From Caenibacillus caldisaponilyticus (GTDB lineage: Bacteria > Bacillota > Bacilli > Bacillales > Sporolactobacillaceae), in NCBI RefSeq assembly GCF_002003465.1, contig NZ_BDDQ01000009.1, forward strand, positions 30,202-94,201: 64,000 nt of DNA. The letters are read 5' to 3'. Every line of letters begins with the position of its first letter. The first letter of the stretch is position 1. A model generated the notes under the pieces. The model was not told the DNA's origin. It saw nothing but the letters and a program-made list of their open reading frames with translations, and did no database searches. Position numbers and translations under genes: made by a program. This document shows positions 59,866 through 64,000 of the stretch, piece after piece.

Positions 59866-60432
59866 GTGAGATTGTCTTGGGATCAATATTTCATGGCGCA
59901 AAGCCATTTACTCGCCAACCGCAGCACATGCACCCGACTGGCCGTCGGAGCAACGATCGTCCGCGACCGCCGCATCATCGCCGGCGGTTATAACGGGTCG
60001 ACCTCGGGAGGCGTCCATTGCACCGATGTCGGCTGTTATGTGGTCGACGGCCATTGCGTCCGCACGATCCATGCGGAGATGAACGCCATCCTGCAATGCG
60101 CGAAGTTCGGCGTGCCGACCCAGGGGGCGGAAATTTATGTCACGCATTTTCCGTGCCTTTCATGCTCCAAGGCGATCATACAAGCCGGCATCAAGAAGAT
60201 ATACTACGCCAATCCTTATCACAACGATCCGTACGCGATGGAACTCCTTGAAGATGCCGGCGTCGAGACGGTCCACGTCCCCTATGAAAATCCGTTTGAA
60301 ACCGTACCGGAGGAAGAGCAGCTCGCCTTCGTTGTTGAGTTGCTGAAAGAAATGGAAGCGCTTGGCGCCGATAAAGAAAAAGTGAAAGATTTTTATGAAC
60401 GGGCCCGTCAGCTTTACGAGAAAGGTTCTTGA
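59866..60432 (+). CDS. comEB: ComEB, dCMP deaminase family protein
   Basis: 188-residue zinc deaminase. HAEMNAILQC carries the catalytic Glu and first ligand, and FPCLSCSKAI the Cys pair. In B. subtilis it is dispensable for transformation itself but helps place ComEA. The start is GTG 59866. Confidence 0.95.
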   Translation: MRLSWDQYFMAQSHLLANRSTCTRLAVGATIVRDRRIIAGGYNGSTSGGVHCTDVGCYVVDGHCVRTIHAEMNAILQCAKFGVPTQGAEIYVTHFPCLSCSKAIIQAGIKKIYYANPYHNDPYAMELLEDAGVETVHVPYENPFETVPEEEQLAFVVELLKEMEALGADKEKVKDFYERARQLYEKGS

Positions 60433-60457
60433 CCCGGGCCTTTCTCACGGTCGCCGC

Positions 60458-62794
60458 ATGGTCGAAGCGGTGCGAAAAGCCTTCCGTGAAGGGAGGCGCA
60501 ACGGCCATCTCCTCGCGGCCGCCGCCGCCATCGCGGTTTGGCAACGGAGCGATCCGAGCGGAGTCGTCCTTCTTCTTACCGCCATCGGTTTTATGACGCT
60601 TTTCATTTATAAGCGAACGCTGGCCGTTTGTACCCTCTTGATTTTTGTCGGCATGTGGGCAAACGCCGCCCTCCGCGACCGGCCGACCGCCTTGACGCCC
60701 GCCGACACGGTTTGGACGGGGACGGTCGCATGGCCGGAAATCGACGGTGACCGTCTGAAAACCGATTTTCGAACGGCGCAAAACGAGACGGTGCGGCTCG
60801 TTTACACCATGAAAAGCGAAGAAGAAAAGCGCTTTTTCCAACAAACATTGAAGCCGGGCGCGGTTTGCCTCGTGAACGGGAGCTTGGAAAGGCCGCAGGC
60901 TACGACGAATTTTTACGCGTTTGACTATCCGGCCTATTTAAAGCACAAAGGCATCCATTGGGTCCTGAATGCCGAGTCGATCCTGCGTTGCCGGTCGGGC
61001 CGGCCCGGACTGATCGATCGCATCAAACGCTTGCGACAAGCCGGCGTTTCGGCCACGGAGCGCGAGCTGCCCGAGCCGTTGGCCGGATTGGTGAACGCGC
61101 TCGTCTACGGCGATCGCTCTGCGATGGATCCGAACGTGCTCACCGCTTATCAAAACCTTGGACTCGTTCATCTCCTCGCCGTCTCGGGCCTCCACGTCAG
61201 CCTCATCGCCGGCGCCGTTTATTATTTGCTCCTTCGCGCCGGTTTTCTGAAAGAGCACGTCCGCCTTTTTATGGCGCTCGTCTTGTTGCCGGCTTATGCG
61301 ATCTTGACGGGGCTTTCCCCGTCGGTGTGCCGGGCGGCGCTCATGCTCGGCTTTCAGCTGCTGGCGCCTCTTTTAAAATCCAAGCCTTCGCCGCTCGCCG
61401 CGCTCGCTTTCAGCGCTCTCCTCCAGTTGTTTTTATCCCCAGGCGTCCTGTTCGACATCGGATTTGAGCTTTCCTACCTCGTCACATTGGCGATCATCGT
61501 TTCGGCTCCGACGATTAGCCGCCGCCATGCCAACTTTTTGGTCCGCACGTTTGTCATGACCGGCATCGCCCAGCTTGCGACGCTGCCGCTCATCGCCTTC
61601 TATTTTTACGGCTTTTCCCTCCTCGGTTTTTTCCTGAACGTCTTCTATATTCCGTTCATTACGTTCGTCATCTTGCCGCTTTCTCTCGCCGCAGCGGCCC
61701 TCAGTCCCGTTTTTCCCGCCTTGCGCGGCCCGTTGGAAGCCTGTTTGTCGCTCATGGTGGGGCCGGCCCACGCCTTCTTGACGAAGCTGGATGAACGAAG
61801 CCTTTTGTATGTGACGACCGGACGTCCGGGGACATGGCTCATGCTGGGGCTGATCATCCTTGTGCTCGCGCTTTTGATGCTGTGGGAGAAGCTGGAGGGC
61901 GCCGGTTCGCTCTTCCTTCCCTTTATCGGGGCCGTCTTGATCGGTGCGCTGGCGACCGTTGTTTCCTGGATTTCTCCGGTCGGCTCCGTCACGTTTTTGG
62001 ATGTCGGTCAAGGAGACAGCATTTTCATCCAGCTTCCTCATGCAAGAGGCAACGTGTTGATCGATACCGGCGGGCGCCTGCCCATTGCGCAAAAAAGCTG
62101 GCAAAGGGAAAGGGATCCGTTTAACATCGGCCGCGACATCGTTTGCCATGAGCTCAAGGCGATGGGCGTCCGGCGCATCGATCGCCTCGTCTTGACGCAC
62201 CGGGATTTTGACCATATTGAAGGATTGGAAGGTTTGATCGGCTGCATGCCGATCCGGCAATTGATCGTGGCCCGGCCGTTCACGGCGACCAAAACCGAAT
62301 GGGCATGGTTTCAAAAGGCGCGGGCGCTCGGTGTACAACTCGTGCGCGTTTCTCCGGGCGTTCGCTGGGGAGCGGGGTCGGAAACGTTTCAAGTCTTGTG
62401 GCCTTATGAGAAAACCGAGTCGACGAACGGCCAATCGCTCGTTTTGTTTGCCCGCCTTGGCGGAAGCCGTTGGCTTTTCACGGGCGATCTCGACAGGGAG
62501 GGGGAGCTTGAGCTTATAAAGAGGCATCCCAACTTAAAAATTGACATGCTCAAGGTGGGGCACCATGGGAGCCGCACCTCGAGCGCGCCGGCGTTCATCG
62601 ATGCGATTGCGCCCCGCCTCGCGGTCATATCCGTCGGAGCGCACAATCGCTACGGCCACCCGCACGAAGAGGTGCTGAAAATCTTTCGCGACCGCCGCAT
62701 CCCGGTTATGCGGACGGACCGCTCGGGGGCGATCCGCATCGTTTTCGACGCCCGTCACATCGTCGGAGTGGAAACGGCAACGACAAAAAAATGA
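60458..62794 (+). CDS. comEC: ComEC/Rec2 DNA-uptake channel
   Basis: 778-residue membrane channel for single-stranded DNA in transformation. An N-terminal OB domain lies between helices. The competence domain has LLAVSGLHVSLIAG, and about ten membrane helices follow. The C-terminal metallo-beta-lactamase-like nuclease domain has FLDVGQGDSIFI, THRDFDHIEGLEG and KVGHHGSRTSS. ATG 60458 gives a family-like N-terminus but a poor ribosome site; 60395 inside comEB is the alternative. Intact comEC with comEA and comEB suggests the strain may be transformable. Confidence 0.95.
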   Translation: MVEAVRKAFREGRRNGHLLAAAAAIAVWQRSDPSGVVLLLTAIGFMTLFIYKRTLAVCTLLIFVGMWANAALRDRPTALTPADTVWTGTVAWPEIDGDRLKTDFRTAQNETVRLVYTMKSEEEKRFFQQTLKPGAVCLVNGSLERPQATTNFYAFDYPAYLKHKGIHWVLNAESILRCRSGRPGLIDRIKRLRQAGVSATERELPEPLAGLVNALVYGDRSAMDPNVLTAYQNLGLVHLLAVSGLHVSLIAGAVYYLLLRAGFLKEHVRLFMALVLLPAYAILTGLSPSVCRAALMLGFQLLAPLLKSKPSPLAALAFSALLQLFLSPGVLFDIGFELSYLVTLAIIVSAPTISRRHANFLVRTFVMTGIAQLATLPLIAFYFYGFSLLGFFLNVFYIPFITFVILPLSLAAAALSPVFPALRGPLEACLSLMVGPAHAFLTKLDERSLLYVTTGRPGTWLMLGLIILVLALLMLWEKLEGAGSLFLPFIGAVLIGALATVVSWISPVGSVTFLDVGQGDSIFIQLPHARGNVLIDTGGRLPIAQKSWQRERDPFNIGRDIVCHELKAMGVRRIDRLVLTHRDFDHIEGLEGLIGCMPIRQLIVARPFTATKTEWAWFQKARALGVQLVRVSPGVRWGAGSETFQVLWPYEKTESTNGQSLVLFARLGGSRWLFTGDLDREGELELIKRHPNLKIDMLKVGHHGSRTSSAPAFIDAIAPRLAVISVGAHNRYGHPHEEVLKIFRDRRIPVMRTDRSGAIRIVFDARHIVGVETATTKK

Positions 62795-62832
62795 GAGGGT
62801 GTTTTCCCGTCTTTCGGGTTCACCCTCTTTTC
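62793..62832. terminator. Terminator between comEC and yqzM
   Basis: GAGAGGGTG and CACCCTCTTTT enclose an inner CCCG/CGGG stem. Confidence 0.85.
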
Positions 62833-62936
62833 ACCATTTCCGTTATTTTTTAGATCGCTGAAACGGCCAACGCATGATTGCCCCGCGTCCGAAACGCGCG
62901 GGAGCAAGCGCGAATCGTCGCTGCCTTGCGCCTTGC

Positions 62937-63071
62937 TCACTTCATGATCTGTTGGACGACGATGCCGATGATAAAGAGGACGGCGAAGAATAAGAACGAG
63001 AACGTAAACCCGTTTGCGGCATCGACAAAGTCATTTCTTGTGTCGTGCAAGTCTTTTTCAAACTCGTTCAC
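62937..63071 (-). CDS. yqzM: YqzM-like small membrane protein
   Basis: 44 residues: a polar N-terminus (NEFEKDLHDTRNDFVDAANGF) and one membrane helix (about 22-41). GTG 63071 follows AGGAGGGG. It faces comEC, the same small gene and place as in B. subtilis. Function is unknown. Confidence 0.88.
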   Translation of the reverse strand: MNEFEKDLHDTRNDFVDAANGFTFSFLFFAVLFIIGIVVQQIMK

Positions 63072-63290
63072 AGGAACCCCTCCTGCCACTATGTATGCCC
63101 ATTTTATGATCAGGGTATTTTGCCTTCGCATTGCTGGACGGTCATTCATAGTATAAACCAAATCATAAAAAAATCCAACTTGTCAAAATTTCTTGATGCA
63201 GTCAAGCTTTTGTGGGCACTTTTCTTGTACAATGCAATTTGAAAGCGTTCTCCTATTTTCTTGGACTTCTTACGGAAGCTCTCTTAATGT

Positions 63291-64000
63291 TTAAAAACCG
63301 ATCAGCCCTTTCAAAGTGCTGTGAATCATCGTGCCTGAAGATTGTTTCATATAGGGGATGTTGTCGCGTACATCATTTACGATTTGCTTGGTCAGCCTTT
63401 TACGGGTTTTGGTCTCTGGAGCCTTACGACCCGAACCGTTTGTTTCACGGTTCGGCACCCATTGCCCAAACCACGTTTTGACCTCCAACCGATCCTTGTC
63501 AGCAATCATCCATTGGGTCATCGCCTCTACACCGGCTGCGCTCCAACTGCGCCCCTGTTTGAGGCGAGCCGCAAATTGGCTCATCAGGCCTTCCGAAGCC
63601 CCCATCGTGCACATCCCGCGGGTGTCCATCCCTTTTTCTTCGAGCCACGCCTTATAATCACATAAGGCTTCTTTATGTTTCGTGACATACGCGATGAACA
63701 CCTCTAGCTTCGCTTCGCCTTCCGGTGTAGCCATCGTTCCCACGGCGCTGTTCAGCTCCACGATCAACCGCTCCGGATCATTCTCGTTCAGCGCCCGTTT
63801 CATCGCGGAATAGCGCGGATGATCTTTCATGATTAGATGCAAATCGCGGGCGACATGGAACCGATCCAAATGATAAAACGCCCGGCCCTTGAAGTCCTCT
63901 TGGCAAGCCGAAATCCAACCGGCTCCATCCCCGTTAATGACCAACTTCGTTTTCGTCGCGTCATAGTCGTAGTGCTGCTCCAAGAAGCTTTCAAAGCCTT
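63291..64000 (-). CDS. ISLre2-family transposase (UPF0236), start outside the window
   Basis: C-terminal part of a transposase. The frame is open to the window edge on the 5' side. VINGDGAGWI and FYHLDRFHVARDL are family signatures; AWLEEKGMDTRGMCTMGASEGLMSQF and a basic C-terminus follow. It belongs to a second, different mobile element, inserted after yqzM; its right end is not visible. In B. subtilis holA follows here. Confidence 0.88.
   Translation of the reverse strand, partial: GFESFLEQHYDYDATKTKLVINGDGAGWISACQEDFKGRAFYHLDRFHVARDLHLIMKDHPRYSAMKRALNENDPERLIVELNSAVGTMATPEGEAKLEVFIAYVTKHKEALCDYKAWLEEKGMDTRGMCTMGASEGLMSQFAARLKQGRSWSAAGVEAMTQWMIADKDRLEVKTWFGQWVPNRETNGSGRKAPETKTRKRLTKQIVNDVRDNIPYMKQSSGTMIHSTLKGLIGF

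Overview
The window is a stretch of chromosome from an endospore-forming member of the Bacillales with moderately high GC in its core genes. Gene order follows the Bacillus subtilis aspS–comE interval closely: aspS, 6S RNA, rarA, cymR, iscS-type desulfurase, mnmA, recD2, yrrI, alaS, ireB, ruvX, yrzB, mltG, trmR, udk, greA, pbpI, yrrS, yrrT, mtnN, mccA, mccB, yrhC, then the sigK region, then sda, yqeG, yqeH, aroE, yhbY, nadD, yqeK, rsfS, yqeM, comER/EA/EB/EC and yqzM. Spore formation is shown by sigK, RsfA and Sda. The species cannot be named from the sequence alone.

Layout. 1-3.6 kb: 3' part of aspS, a 6S RNA gene and an IS1182-family element. 3.6-14.2 kb: rsfA and rarA on the minus strand, then a YczE-type membrane protein, cymR, the tRNA thiolation pair and recD2. 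14.2-24.3 kb: T-box-controlled alaS and the yrr cluster (Holliday-junction resolvase, MltG, TrmR, Udk, GreA, PBP). 24.6-29.1 kb: a methyl-cycle and cysteine operon (yrrT-mtnN-luxS-mccA-mccB) that here includes luxS. 29.5-33.6 kb: odhAB. 33.9-39.3 kb: a CwlO-like hydrolase, a SipW/S24-like peptidase behind two tiny ORFs, an XRE regulator with a small membrane protein, and an ornithine-cyclodeaminase-family enzyme. 39.4-50 kb: split sigK with its SpoIVCA-like serine recombinase and cargo (PepC peptidase, ArsR-AHSA1 fusion, ArsB-like pump operon, GNAT). 50.4-63 kb: a second Na+/arsenite-type permease, DnaA boxes with sda, and the yqe-comE cluster. 63.3 kb to the end: 3' part of an ISLre2-type transposase.

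The main observation is the geometry of sigK. The N-terminal part (49956 to 49619, minus strand, with a 20-residue pro-sequence) and the C-terminal part (39395 to 39769, plus strand) lie in opposite orientation about 10.2 kb apart. In the skin elements I know of, the two parts are in the same direction and the DNA between them is excised. Here joining the two sites by INVERSION gives an uninterrupted 236-codon sigK with the expected junction (IENE|ILMHL), whereas excision cannot. The two element-side arms, brought together on paper, form an imperfect dyad (16 of 24 positions), as expected for the attP of a large serine recombinase. This looks like a developmental invertible switch derived from a skin prophage, unless it is an assembly error or a decayed locus. 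The recombinase carries a 1-nt frameshift as sequenced.

A second theme is quality or recoding. yczE, alaS and pbpI each carry one extra base in an A/T homopolymer of 7-8 and read through perfectly if one base is removed. alaS is essential, so these are either sequencing errors or sites of transcriptional slippage. No tRNA genes or CRISPR arrays were seen.
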